From the NCBI GenBank assembly GCA_022763115.1, contig JALEGJ010000039.1:1-37117 (forward strand): a stretch of DNA of 37,117 nt, given 5' to 3'. Below the pieces are notes generated by a model. It saw nothing but the letters and a program-made list of their open reading frames with translations. It made no database searches and had not been told where the DNA came from. The stretch is from Aquisalinus sp. Its GTDB lineage: Bacteria > Pseudomonadota > Alphaproteobacteria > Caulobacterales > Parvularculaceae. Within the stretch, counting starts at the first letter, position 1, and the number at the start of each line of letters is the position of its first letter. Shown piece by piece: positions 26,646 to 34,144 of the stretch. The position numbers were made by a program, and so were the translations under genes.

Positions 26646-29384
26646 TTAATCCTTCGCCGCCAGCCAGACGCCCCGGTCGTCTTTGACGATGCGATACCCC
26701 TCGGGCACGTTTATGTCCAACTCAGGCTCAGATTCTGGCTCGATTCGCTCGTCCGGTTTGTCCGCAGGTGAGAAGTAGATGATCTTTTTCCAGGCCCTTG
26801 TGATACTGGCACAGAACAGCAAGACCAGATCATTGCGCCTTGCCTGTTCAAGTGCCCGGTCAACGGCTTCTTCCTCACTGGGGATAACCTCGATTGCTTC
26901 GGGCTCAACACCGGCAGCAATCAGCGCATCACGCATCATCTCAGGGATTTCTCTTGGCCCTCGCCCACGCAAATCATCATCCGTGTGGCAAATATATTTA
27001 TCGAACTTGCCGGCGACAGCATTGGCGTTGGCAGCAACATCTTCATCACGTCTGTCGCCCGGACAGGTCACGCAGACGATGCGTTTGCCGCGCGGCTCCA
27101 GTCGCTCGACGAGGTCGGCCATGGCAGCAATCGCGGCTTCATTATGGCCGTAATCGAGAATGACCCGGAAGCCATGTTCGTCGAAGACATTCATGCGCCC
27201 AGGTGACTGGTAGAACGTATTGTTGAAAGTACGCAGCCCCCCGCGAATCTGGTCCAGTGTCAGGCCCAATGAATAAGCCATCGCTGCGGCAAACATCGCA
27301 TTCTCAACATTGTGAATGGCCTTGCCCTCGACGGTCGCCGGGATAAGATGAGTCCAGATGAGCGGAATCTGGTTCTCTTTCTCGTAAATCACGATCTGCT
27401 CACCATTGGTGCCACGCTCCAGCACGACAGCCCGGTGGCCCTGCTTGATATGCTCCTGCACCAGGCCATTGTTCGGATTACGTGAAACATAGCAAATATG
27501 CTTTGCCGACGTGTATTCAGCCATCTTCAGTGTATGGATATTATCAGCATTTAGAACAGCCGTGTCCCTCGCCACCTCTACAACGAGTCGCTTTACACGA
27601 GCCAGATCGTCCAGTGTTTCCACACCGCCCATGCCAAGATGATCCGAACTGACATTCAGGACCGCGCCAACATCGCAATACTGATAACCAAGGCCAGCGC
27701 GGACAATACCGCCGCGTGCCGTTTCCATCACGGCCATATCCACATCGGGGTCACGTAGCACCATGCTGGCAGCCATCGGGCCCGTCATGTCCCCTTTCAC
27801 GGTCACATTACCATCAATGGAAACCGCGTCCGTACTGGTCTGGCCTACCACATGACCGGACATTTTCAGGATGTGTCCAAGCATCCTTGATGTGGTTGTC
27901 TTGCCATTGGTGCCGGTCAATGCCGCGATGGGGATGCGGCTCGGCGTTCCCGGCGGGAACAACATATCCATTACGGCCCCGCCGACATCGCGCGGCGTAC
28001 CTTCTGACGGCGAGATATGCATCCGGATGCCGGGGCCTGCATTGATCTCGCAGATTGCACCGCCGGTTTCACGGTAACTTTTGGTGATGTCCGTGGTCAG
28101 AAAATCCACGCCGCCAATATCAAGGCCGACTGCCTTGATGGCGCGCTCCGCCATGAACTTGTTATCGGGATGAATGGTGTCCGTCACGTCAACGGCAGTA
28201 CCACCAGTCGACAGGTTGGCCGTGCGCCGCAGATACGCGACCTGCCCGTCAGCCAGCACGGTTTTGACATCCATCTGTTGTTCACGGAGCATCTTGTCCG
28301 CGGCTTTATCCAATTCAAGGCGGGTCAGCATATTTTCGTGACCAACGCCGCGACGCGGGTCCAGGTTCTCGCGGTCCACAAGCTCTTCAATGGTAGACTT
28401 CCCGTCCCCTTTGACATGCGCCGGCACGCGCTTTGCCGCAGCGACAAGCGTCCCATTCACGACCAGCAGACGGTGATCCGCTCCCTCGATCATTTTCTCG
28501 ACTATCACACCAGAACCCTGATCGCTTGCCTTGTCATAGGCATCCAGGACGTCGTTTTCCGTTGTCAGATTAACGGAAACGCCGCGCCCGTGATTACCAT
28601 CAACCGGCTTGACCACGACTGGATAGCCAATCCGTTCTGCCGCCGTCACGGCCTCATCACCATTGCGCACATATTTCTGCTCGGGCACAGGCAGGCCGAG
28701 ATCATATAAAAGCTGTGTACAGAACTCCTTGTCCTTGGCAATATCCACCGCGATACAAGCGGTCTGACTGCTCAGGGCCGCCTCGATGCGTTTCTGGTAT
28801 TTCCCCTGCCCAAGCTGGATCAGGCTGTCCTGATTGAGGCGGATCCACGGAATGTCCCGCTCTTCGGCCGCCTTGACGATGGCCATGGCCGATGGACCAA
28901 GGCTTCGACGAGAGGCAAAGTGAAAGAAGTCGTCGATTTCATCGGCAAGATTGAACTTGCCGCCGGGTGACGGGTCGATCAGCTCAAGGACGATCAACCT
29001 CGCCAGATCACCAGCTTCCAGACCAATGCGCCGGGAGACATATCCGAATAGTACCTCCGACACGCCATCTTTGTCAGCGCCTTCAGAACGGGCGATATTC
29101 AGCGGGGCGGCAGCCAGTTTCTGCAAGGTGACCGCAACCCGCGCGATCACTTCACCAAGGTCGCAATCATCTGCATTGCGCATCCGATCCAGAAACAACT
29201 CACCTGATTCAGTCTTTTCATGGGCGAAACCCGGTAATTCCCGGATCAACGGGTCGATCAACTGATCGCCAAACTCCGAAGCCGGGCGATTTGCATATTT
29301 GCCAAAGTCTATCGTGAAACGAATGACCGGCTTCAGCGTGAAGATGTTAGGACCGACATAAACTGAGGTCGAAAGCAATTTCAT
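26646..29384 (-). CDS. cphA: Cyanophycin synthetase
   Basis: This 912-residue enzyme polymerises aspartate and arginine into cyanophycin with ATP, storing nitrogen in cytoplasmic granules. Three domains are visible. The N-terminal domain spans about 1-160. An ATP-grasp domain (about 215-480) has VVVKPVDGNHGRGV at 256-269 and the metal site EINAGPG at 446-452. A Mur-ligase-like domain (about 485-880) has the P-loop GTNGKTTTSR at 491-500 and DYGHNEAAI. All catalytic blocks look intact, and the length fits CphA1. The start ATG at 29384 has AGGAG seven bases upstream. The operon continues into the tandem cyanophycinase, and an M14 hydrolase gene diverges across a 203-base gap. Confidence 0.95.
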   Translation of the reverse strand: MKLLSTSVYVGPNIFTLKPVIRFTIDFGKYANRPASEFGDQLIDPLIRELPGFAHEKTESGELFLDRMRNADDCDLGEVIARVAVTLQKLAAAPLNIARSEGADKDGVSEVLFGYVSRRIGLEAGDLARLIVLELIDPSPGGKFNLADEIDDFFHFASRRSLGPSAMAIVKAAEERDIPWIRLNQDSLIQLGQGKYQKRIEAALSSQTACIAVDIAKDKEFCTQLLYDLGLPVPEQKYVRNGDEAVTAAERIGYPVVVKPVDGNHGRGVSVNLTTENDVLDAYDKASDQGSGVIVEKMIEGADHRLLVVNGTLVAAAKRVPAHVKGDGKSTIEELVDRENLDPRRGVGHENMLTRLELDKAADKMLREQQMDVKTVLADGQVAYLRRTANLSTGGTAVDVTDTIHPDNKFMAERAIKAVGLDIGGVDFLTTDITKSYRETGGAICEINAGPGIRMHISPSEGTPRDVGGAVMDMLFPPGTPSRIPIAALTGTNGKTTTSRMLGHILKMSGHVVGQTSTDAVSIDGNVTVKGDMTGPMAASMVLRDPDVDMAVMETARGGIVRAGLGYQYCDVGAVLNVSSDHLGMGGVETLDDLARVKRLVVEVARDTAVLNADNIHTLKMAEYTSAKHICYVSRNPNNGLVQEHIKQGHRAVVLERGTNGEQIVIYEKENQIPLIWTHLIPATVEGKAIHNVENAMFAAAMAYSLGLTLDQIRGGLRTFNNTFYQSPGRMNVFDEHGFRVILDYGHNEAAIAAMADLVERLEPRGKRIVCVTCPGDRRDEDVAANANAVAGKFDKYICHTDDDLRGRGPREIPEMMRDALIAAGVEPEAIEVIPSEEEAVDRALEQARRNDLVLLFCASITRAWKKIIYFSPADKPDERIEPESEPELDINVPEGYRIVKDDRGVWLAAKD

Positions 29385-29496
29385 GATTGGCTCCTGACAG
29401 GCCGGTGTCGCATAATTGAGCCCTTGCCTGCGCGATTTGTTGTCATTTTATTCGCGACCCTTGTGATATGATTTCAACATTTAGGTGCGGCGTCAA

Positions 29497-29526
29497 TTGC
29501 TGCATTGCGAAAGATGCATTTATAAG
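29497..29526 (+). promoter_or_regulatory. Candidate promoter of the M14 hydrolase gene
   Basis: TTGCTG at 29497-29502 and TATAAG at 29521-29526 are separated by 18 bases, 61 bases ahead of the ATG. Within the spacer TGCAT and ATGCA form a 5-bp inverted repeat. No equally good promoter was found for cphA on the other strand of this 203-base gap. The call rests on hexamer resemblance only. Confidence 0.4.
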
Positions 29527-29587
29527 CGCAACGCATATGGGGCAAATAGAATAAAACACGACGACCATCAGAGATAACGGATAAAAA

Positions 29588-30724
29588 ATGATGAGTGAAA
29601 CCCTGACAGCAACACAGCCTTCGCAAGGTAACGGGCAACCTTACAGGCACGAAAGCGTGGACCTAGGCGAAGACCTGTCCGGCAAACGTCACACGCTCGA
29701 CATCCTGAAATTTGGAGAGCCCGGCGCGCGCCCCAAGGCATATCTGCAAACGGCCCTCCATGCTGACGAACTGCCAGGGATGCTCATCATGCGCAATCTG
29801 ATTGAGCGCCTTTCCGAGATGGCCGAGCGCGGCGAGATTATTGGAGAGATCGTGCTGGTGCCGACCGCCAACCCGATCGGCCTGTCGCAACTTGTCGGCC
29901 AATATATGCAGGGCCGCGTGGAGGAAGGCACCCACAAGAACTTCAACCGCGCCTTTCCGAACCTCGCCGAGATGGTGGAAGAAACGATTGCCGGGCGACT
30001 TGCTGATGACCCTGCCGGAAATATCGCTCTGATACGAAATGAAATGCGTAAAGCCCTCGACGGTCAGCAAAGCACCAGCGCCTTTGAAAAGATGCAGCAT
30101 ACGCTTATCAGCAACGCCTGCGATGCTGACATTGCGCTTGATCTCCACGCGGATAATCACGCCGTCCTGTATCTTTATGCAAACAAGCGGTCATGGCCGG
30201 AAGCCAAAGACCTCGCTGCGGAGATTGATGCGCGTGCAGTTCTCCTCTCCGGCTATTCCGGCGATGGCTCGTTTGATGAAGCGTGTGGCGGGCCGTGGCT
30301 TTTATTATCCGAGAAGTTCCCAGACGTGCCAATCCCGCAAGCCTGTCTCTCCTCAACGCTTGAGCTACGCTCCAACAATGACGTGTCAGGCGTATATGCG
30401 CGCCGCGACTCCGAAGCCCTGTTGCGCTTCCTGCAACGCCGGGGTTGCCTGAAAGGAGATCCCGGTGCCATGCCGCGCTTGCTCGGAGACGCCATTCCTG
30501 TTGAGAACATGCACAGGCTGACTGCCTCCATAGAGGGTGTGGTCGATTACAAACTGAAGCCGGGCGACACGGTGCGCAAAGGTGATCTCATCGCGGAGAT
30601 TATCCCGGCCATGGGGCCAGCTGAGAAAATCACCTCGCCCCTGGACGGGCTGATTATCGCCCTGCATGACCAGACCTGGGCGTGGCCTGACAAGATGATC
30701 GGCAAGCTAGTGGGCTCGGCCTGA
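29588..30724 (+). CDS. M14-family zinc hydrolase (succinylglutamate desuccinylase/aspartoacylase-like), probable cyanophycin dipeptide hydrolase
   Basis: This 378-residue cytosolic metalloenzyme is of the AstE/aspartoacylase branch of peptidase family M14. Likely zinc ligands are His58 and Glu61 in LHADELPG and His187 in LDLHADNH; VPTANPIGLSQ and NFNRAFP (118-124) are family blocks. A C-terminal beta-barrel of about 65 residues (IEGVVDYKLKPGDTVRKGDL) resembles the biotinyl/lipoyl-like tail of these proteins. It is divergent from cphA, and related M14 enzymes (CphZ) have been reported to split beta-Asp-Arg from cyanophycin. I infer that role here; arginine-derivative deacylation is the alternative. 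The start could be either of two adjacent ATGs, at 29588 or 29591, and the ribosome-binding site is weak. Confidence 0.82.
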   Translation: MMSETLTATQPSQGNGQPYRHESVDLGEDLSGKRHTLDILKFGEPGARPKAYLQTALHADELPGMLIMRNLIERLSEMAERGEIIGEIVLVPTANPIGLSQLVGQYMQGRVEEGTHKNFNRAFPNLAEMVEETIAGRLADDPAGNIALIRNEMRKALDGQQSTSAFEKMQHTLISNACDADIALDLHADNHAVLYLYANKRSWPEAKDLAAEIDARAVLLSGYSGDGSFDEACGGPWLLLSEKFPDVPIPQACLSSTLELRSNNDVSGVYARRDSEALLRFLQRRGCLKGDPGAMPRLLGDAIPVENMHRLTASIEGVVDYKLKPGDTVRKGDLIAEIIPAMGPAEKITSPLDGLIIALHDQTWAWPDKMIGKLVGSA

Positions 30725-30743
30725 GCACTGCGGCAGAACCAGT

Positions 30744-30953
30744 TTAATCCGGCAACTGAAAAAGGTCTTCAACCTGCACCCCTAACACCCTTGCGAGTGT
30801 GAGAGCGAGGATAGTAGACGGGATGAAGACCCCGTTTTCGACCGTGTTAATAGTCTTTCTACTGACGCCTACTTTTTCAGCAAGTTCCGCCTGAGTCAGA
30901 TTGCAGCGGGACCGATGCTCTTTCAACTTATTTCGCAGCTTGTCTGTTGCCAT
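30744..30953 (-). CDS. Small XRE-family (Cro/CI-type) transcriptional regulator
   Basis: This 69-residue protein consists of little more than one HTH_3 domain. Residues 19-38 (LTQAELAEKVGVSRKTINTV) form the helix-turn-helix, followed by ENGVFIPS and LARVLGVQVEDLFQ as in the YozG-like short regulators. Its ATG directly follows the stop codon of the membrane protein gene (TGAATG), so the two form a cassette. It probably represses its own operon by binding the paired dyads at 31400-31451. Confidence 0.9.
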   Translation of the reverse strand: MATDKLRNKLKEHRSRCNLTQAELAEKVGVSRKTINTVENGVFIPSTILALTLARVLGVQVEDLFQLPD

Positions 30954-31385
30954 TCAGCTTCGCTCCAGCGCCGCAAAGCAGAACATTGGCGCGACAACTC
31001 CCACAACAAGAACAAGATGGGCAGCTTCAATCCCTTTCACAGGCTCAAACAGCGCCAGTGCAAAAACGGTCGCAGCTGTCAGCATCATAGCGATATATCC
31101 AACGGTGTAAGCCCTGCCCCGGTTGGCGCGCACAAGCTCATCATTGAGGGCCGCATTAACATCCCTTTTCAGTGACAATCGACTCCATGGCCCCACAAGA
31201 TAGACGAGGATCAATATCCAGACAGCAAAACCCGCCACGGAAACTAGACCAGCCCACCCGGCTGTCGTTTCGGCGAGTCGCTCGCTCTTATCCATCATCG
31301 GTACTTGCCAAGTCAGGAAACTGGCCGCTGACATCATCAACATGATGCGCCGCATTTTAGATAACTTCTCAACCTTATCGGTCAT
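30954..31385 (-). CDS. Small integral membrane protein paired with the XRE regulator
   Basis: This is a 143-residue protein with four hydrophobic segments (about residues 13-28, 43-64, 90-110 and 120-138) and short polar connections, including a cytosolic stretch SRLSLKRDVNAALNDEL. I do not recognise an enzymatic motif. The ATG at 31385 is chosen over a codon further upstream because AAAGGAGAG stands seven bases before it. Such small membrane protein plus short XRE pairs are common in bacteria, and a role of the membrane partner in controlling the regulator is possible but unproven. Confidence 0.8.
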   Translation of the reverse strand: MTDKVEKLSKMRRIMLMMSAASFLTWQVPMMDKSERLAETTAGWAGLVSVAGFAVWILILVYLVGPWSRLSLKRDVNAALNDELVRANRGRAYTVGYIAMMLTAATVFALALFEPVKGIEAAHLVLVVGVVAPMFCFAALERS

Positions 31386-31399
31386 GGCAGACTCTCCTT

Positions 31400-31417
31400 T
31401 GTAACCTACAGGTGACA
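31400..31417. promoter_or_regulatory. Operator-like dyad, copy 1, of the XRE cassette
   Basis: TGTAAC, six bases, then GTGACA: an imperfect palindrome with 5 of 6 arm positions matching. It lies between the -10-like TATACT (minus strand, 31418-31423) and the ribosome-binding site of the membrane protein gene. It matches copy 2 at 31434-31451 in 15 of 18 positions in the same orientation. Confidence 0.6.
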
Positions 31418-31433
31418 AGTATATATTTTGGTA

Positions 31434-31451
31434 TGTAACGTCAAGGTGACA
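31434..31451. promoter_or_regulatory. Operator-like dyad, copy 2, of the XRE cassette
   Basis: TGTAAC, six bases, then GTGACA, as in copy 1, with centres 34 bp apart (about three helical turns). It overlaps a -35-like TTGACG on the minus strand (31439-31444), which lies 15 bases from TATACT. Two sites bracketing the -10 suggest cooperative binding by the XRE protein. Confidence 0.6.
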
Positions 31452-31497
31452 TCAAAATTTCTTTTCCTGAGGCCGGGATCACCGTAAGCCCTTTGCC

Positions 31498-32034
31498 ATG
31501 GCCAATTTGCTGACACTCTCACGCATCGCACTTGTCCTGCCGCTGGTGCTGTGCCTGATGCAGGCAGGCCCTCTGTGGCGCTGGCTGGCGCTGGGGCTGT
31601 TTCTGGTTGCCGGAATTACGGACTTTTTTGATGGCTATATCGCCCGGCGCACCCGGACAACATCCGCGCTCGGCGCCGCGCTGGACCCGATTGCTGACAA
31701 GCTGCTGACATCAGCCGTTCTGGTCATGCTGATTGCCGACCAGACCCTGAGCGGCTTCGACATGTTCCTCGCCCTCCTCATGATCCTGCGAGAGGTCTGG
31801 ATTTCAGGTTTGCGGGAGGCCCTGACCGGGGAGGTAAAGCTGACAGTCACGGTGCTCGCAAAATGGAAGACCGCTGCCCAGTTTCTGGCAATCGCCTTCC
31901 TGCTGATCCCCGTCGATGGCATTAACAGGGAAGCGGGCATCTTCTTCCTCTGGGCGGCGGCAGCGCTGACCATCTGGACCGGGGCCATCTATACAAGCGA
32001 TGCCCTGCCTCACCTGCGACAGGCGTCAAAGTGA
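31498..32034 (+). CDS. pgsA: CDP-diacylglycerol-glycerol-3-phosphate 3-phosphatidyltransferase
   Basis: This 178-residue inner-membrane enzyme makes phosphatidylglycerol phosphate from CDP-diacylglycerol and glycerol-3-phosphate. The CDP-alcohol phosphotransferase motif DGxxAR(x8)GxxxDxxxD is complete in FFDGYIARRTRTTSALGAAL followed by DPIADK. About four to five hydrophobic segments and the N-terminal NLLTLSRIALVLPLVL fit PgsA. There is no clear ribosome-binding site before the ATG. The upstream gap is shared with the oppositely oriented XRE cassette, so the dyads there could in principle also affect this gene. Confidence 0.93.
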   Translation: MANLLTLSRIALVLPLVLCLMQAGPLWRWLALGLFLVAGITDFFDGYIARRTRTTSALGAALDPIADKLLTSAVLVMLIADQTLSGFDMFLALLMILREVWISGLREALTGEVKLTVTVLAKWKTAAQFLAIAFLLIPVDGINREAGIFFLWAAAALTIWTGAIYTSDALPHLRQASK

Positions 32035-32084
32035 CGGAGCAGCAGATAAACCCCTCGGTCAGACACCTTACAAATGGCGCAGTC

Positions 32085-32121
32085 CAGCCTATTCTCAGGC
32101 CTGCCGGTCACTGCTAGGCTG
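32085..32121 (+). promoter_or_regulatory. Inverted repeat directly upstream of the response regulator start
   Basis: CAGCCTA (32085-32091) and TAGGCTG (32115-32121) form a perfect 7-bp inverted repeat with a 23-base spacer, five bases before the ATG at 32127. The only Shine-Dalgarno-like sequence (AGG at 32116-32118) lies inside the right arm. In RNA the stem could hide the ribosome-binding site; in DNA it could be an autoregulatory site. Confidence 0.4.
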
Positions 32122-32126
32122 CATAT

Positions 32127-32807
32127 ATGGACGAAGCCGCACCGCATATCCTTGTCGTGGATGATGATGACCGCATACGCGGTCTCCTGAAACGGTATCT
32201 GACCGAGCAGGGTTTTCCGACGAGTGTCGCAGCCAATGCTGACGAGGCGCGCAACCTGCTGGACGGGCTTGCCTTCGACCTGCTTATTCTGGACGTGATG
32301 ATGCCGGGCGAAAGCGGATTCGAGTTGACCCAGTCCTTACGCGCCAGTTCCAATATCCCGATTATTCTGCTCACCGCTCGAGGAGAACCCGAAGACCGGA
32401 TTGAGGGGCTGGAGCGCGGGGCCGACGATTATCTGCCAAAGCCTTTCGAGCCGCGAGAATTGCTTCTGCGCATTCGCAATCTCCTGAAGCGGCAGGAAGC
32501 GAGCACAGGCCGCAAGACAGAATTCACTTTCGGGCGTTGCCGGTTCAACCCGGAAAAAGGCGAATTGCGCCGGGATGATGAAGTGGTGAAGCTGACATCG
32601 GGCGAGCTTTCCCTGTTACGGGTGCTGGTACAGAAACCGGGTGCGGCCATTTCCCGTGCTGCGCTTGCCGAGAAAACTTCTGCAGCGCTTGATCGGTCCA
32701 TAGATGTGCAAGTGACGCGCCTGCGCAAGAAGATCGAGCAGGACCCGCGCACACCACTACTGCTGCAAACCGTGCGCGGCGTCGGCTACGCCCTGATGGT
32801 GGACTGA
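32127..32807 (+). CDS. OmpR-family two-component response regulator
   Basis: This 226-residue cytosolic regulator has a receiver domain (about 1-120) with acidic pocket DDDD near residue 11, the phospho-acceptor in LLILDVMMPGESGF, LLTAR and the lysine of LPKPF. A winged-helix DNA-binding domain follows (about 130-226, LTSGELSLLRVLVQKPG, VDVQVTRLRKKIEQDP-like region and LQTVRGVGYAL). It is followed after three bases by the sensor kinase gene. The family is OmpR/PhoB; the sequence most resembles OmpR partners of EnvZ-like kinases. The stimulus and targets are unknown. Confidence 0.93.
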   Translation: MDEAAPHILVVDDDDRIRGLLKRYLTEQGFPTSVAANADEARNLLDGLAFDLLILDVMMPGESGFELTQSLRASSNIPIILLTARGEPEDRIEGLERGADDYLPKPFEPRELLLRIRNLLKRQEASTGRKTEFTFGRCRFNPEKGELRRDDEVVKLTSGELSLLRVLVQKPGAAISRAALAEKTSAALDRSIDVQVTRLRKKIEQDPRTPLLLQTVRGVGYALMVD

Positions 32808-32810
32808 CCG

Positions 32811-34118
32811 ATGCTGCGCCAGATTATGCCCAAGGGCCTGTTCGCCCGGACATTCCTGATCGTTGTCTTCCCGATTTTCCTGACGCAGGTCATCATTACC
32901 GTGATCTTTTTCAACCGCCACTGGGAAGAAGTGAGCGGCAACCTGTCGGCCAATTCTGCGGGCAACATTGCCCTTATCACCCAGTTATGGCGGCAGGCCG
33001 GCAATGACGCGGCCCGAGACCAGATCGGCTCACTGGCCCGCGAGGAACTGGACATGGCAATCCGGTTTGAGCCGGGCGCCACAATACCGCCCAATGACAA
33101 GCGTGGCTTCTTTGCGGTGAACAGCTCGACACTGGACGCCCGCCTCTCCGAAGCGCTGGACAGGCCTTACTGGTTCAATGTGGCCGGCTTCCGGCATTAT
33201 GTGGAAGTACGTGTGCAACTGGATGACGGCTATCTGGTTTTTCTCGTCTTGCGCGAAAGAATGTACACAGATAATGCCTGGGTGTTTATCCTGTGGCTGT
33301 TCGTCACGACATTGCTGCTGGGCTACATATCGATTGTCTTCATGCGCAATCAGGTGCGCTCGATCACCCGGCTGGCCGATGCGGCAGAGGCATTTGGCCG
33401 TGGCCGCGACATGCCGGAGTACAAGCCATCCGGTGCCAGAGAAGTGCGTGCAGCGGGCGCTGCTTTCCTCGCCATGCGCCAACGCATCAAACGCTATATC
33501 AATCAGCGCACCAGCATGCTGGCCGGGGTCAGTCATGATTTGCGCACCCCCCTCACCCGCATGAAGCTGGCCCTCGCCATGATGCCGGAAAGCGAAGACA
33601 CCACTGAATTGAAAGCGGATGTGGCGGAGATGGAACAGATGCTGGAGGAATATCTCGCCTTCTCCCGCGACCAGAGCCGGGAAGACCCGGTCATGTTCGA
33701 CCTGCGCGCGCTCGCCGAGGAAATCGTCAGTGATACAGCGCGCACCGGACACGAGCTTGAGCTTGAGATGCCTGAAACGCTGGAGATTGATGCACGCCGT
33801 CAGGCCCTGAAACGGGCCATCGCCAATCTGGTCTCGAATGGCTTCAAGCACGCTGGCAAAGTGAGACTATCCGCAGCCCTGAAAGAAAGCGTGATGGAAA
33901 TCACGGTTGATGATGATGGTCCCGGCATCGAGCCGGAACAGTATGATGAAGCGTTCAAGCCATTCTCAAGGCTTGATGAGGCCCGCAGCCAGAATATCGC
34001 GGGTGTAGGGCTGGGACTGACGGTCGTGCGGGATGTCGTGCGGGCGCATGGCGGCGAGGTCGTGCTTGACCGTTCACCCATGGGCGGATTGCGCGCCACG
34101 ATGCGGCTGCCGGTTTAG
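32811..34118 (+). CDS. EnvZ-like sensor histidine kinase
   Basis: This 435-residue inner-membrane kinase has a transmembrane helix at about 14-33, a periplasmic domain of about 120 residues, and a second helix at about 158-178. A HAMP region (RSITRLADAAEAFGRGRD) is followed by a HisKA domain with H-box GVSHDLRTPLTRMKLAL. The HATPase domain has N-box NLVSNGFKHAG, G1 DDDGPGI and G2 GVGLGLTVV. It starts three bases after the response regulator stop. All phosphotransfer motifs are intact. The role is envelope or osmotic sensing by analogy to EnvZ only. Confidence 0.93.
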   Translation: MLRQIMPKGLFARTFLIVVFPIFLTQVIITVIFFNRHWEEVSGNLSANSAGNIALITQLWRQAGNDAARDQIGSLAREELDMAIRFEPGATIPPNDKRGFFAVNSSTLDARLSEALDRPYWFNVAGFRHYVEVRVQLDDGYLVFLVLRERMYTDNAWVFILWLFVTTLLLGYISIVFMRNQVRSITRLADAAEAFGRGRDMPEYKPSGAREVRAAGAAFLAMRQRIKRYINQRTSMLAGVSHDLRTPLTRMKLALAMMPESEDTTELKADVAEMEQMLEEYLAFSRDQSREDPVMFDLRALAEEIVSDTARTGHELELEMPETLEIDARRQALKRAIANLVSNGFKHAGKVRLSAALKESVMEITVDDDGPGIEPEQYDEAFKPFSRLDEARSQNIAGVGLGLTVVRDVVRAHGGEVVLDRSPMGGLRATMRLPV

Positions 34119-34144
34119 GCAAATTGAATTTCCGGAGGGGACGG

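Noticed and set aside
28017..28709. 230-codon open frame on the plus strand opposite cphA
   Set aside because: It is antisense to the conserved ATP-grasp part of cphA and has no family resemblance.
33030..33851. 273-codon open frame on the minus strand opposite the sensor kinase
   Set aside because: The kinase motifs on the plus strand are complete and the antisense product has a His/Gln-rich, domain-free composition typical of shadow frames in G+C-rich genes.
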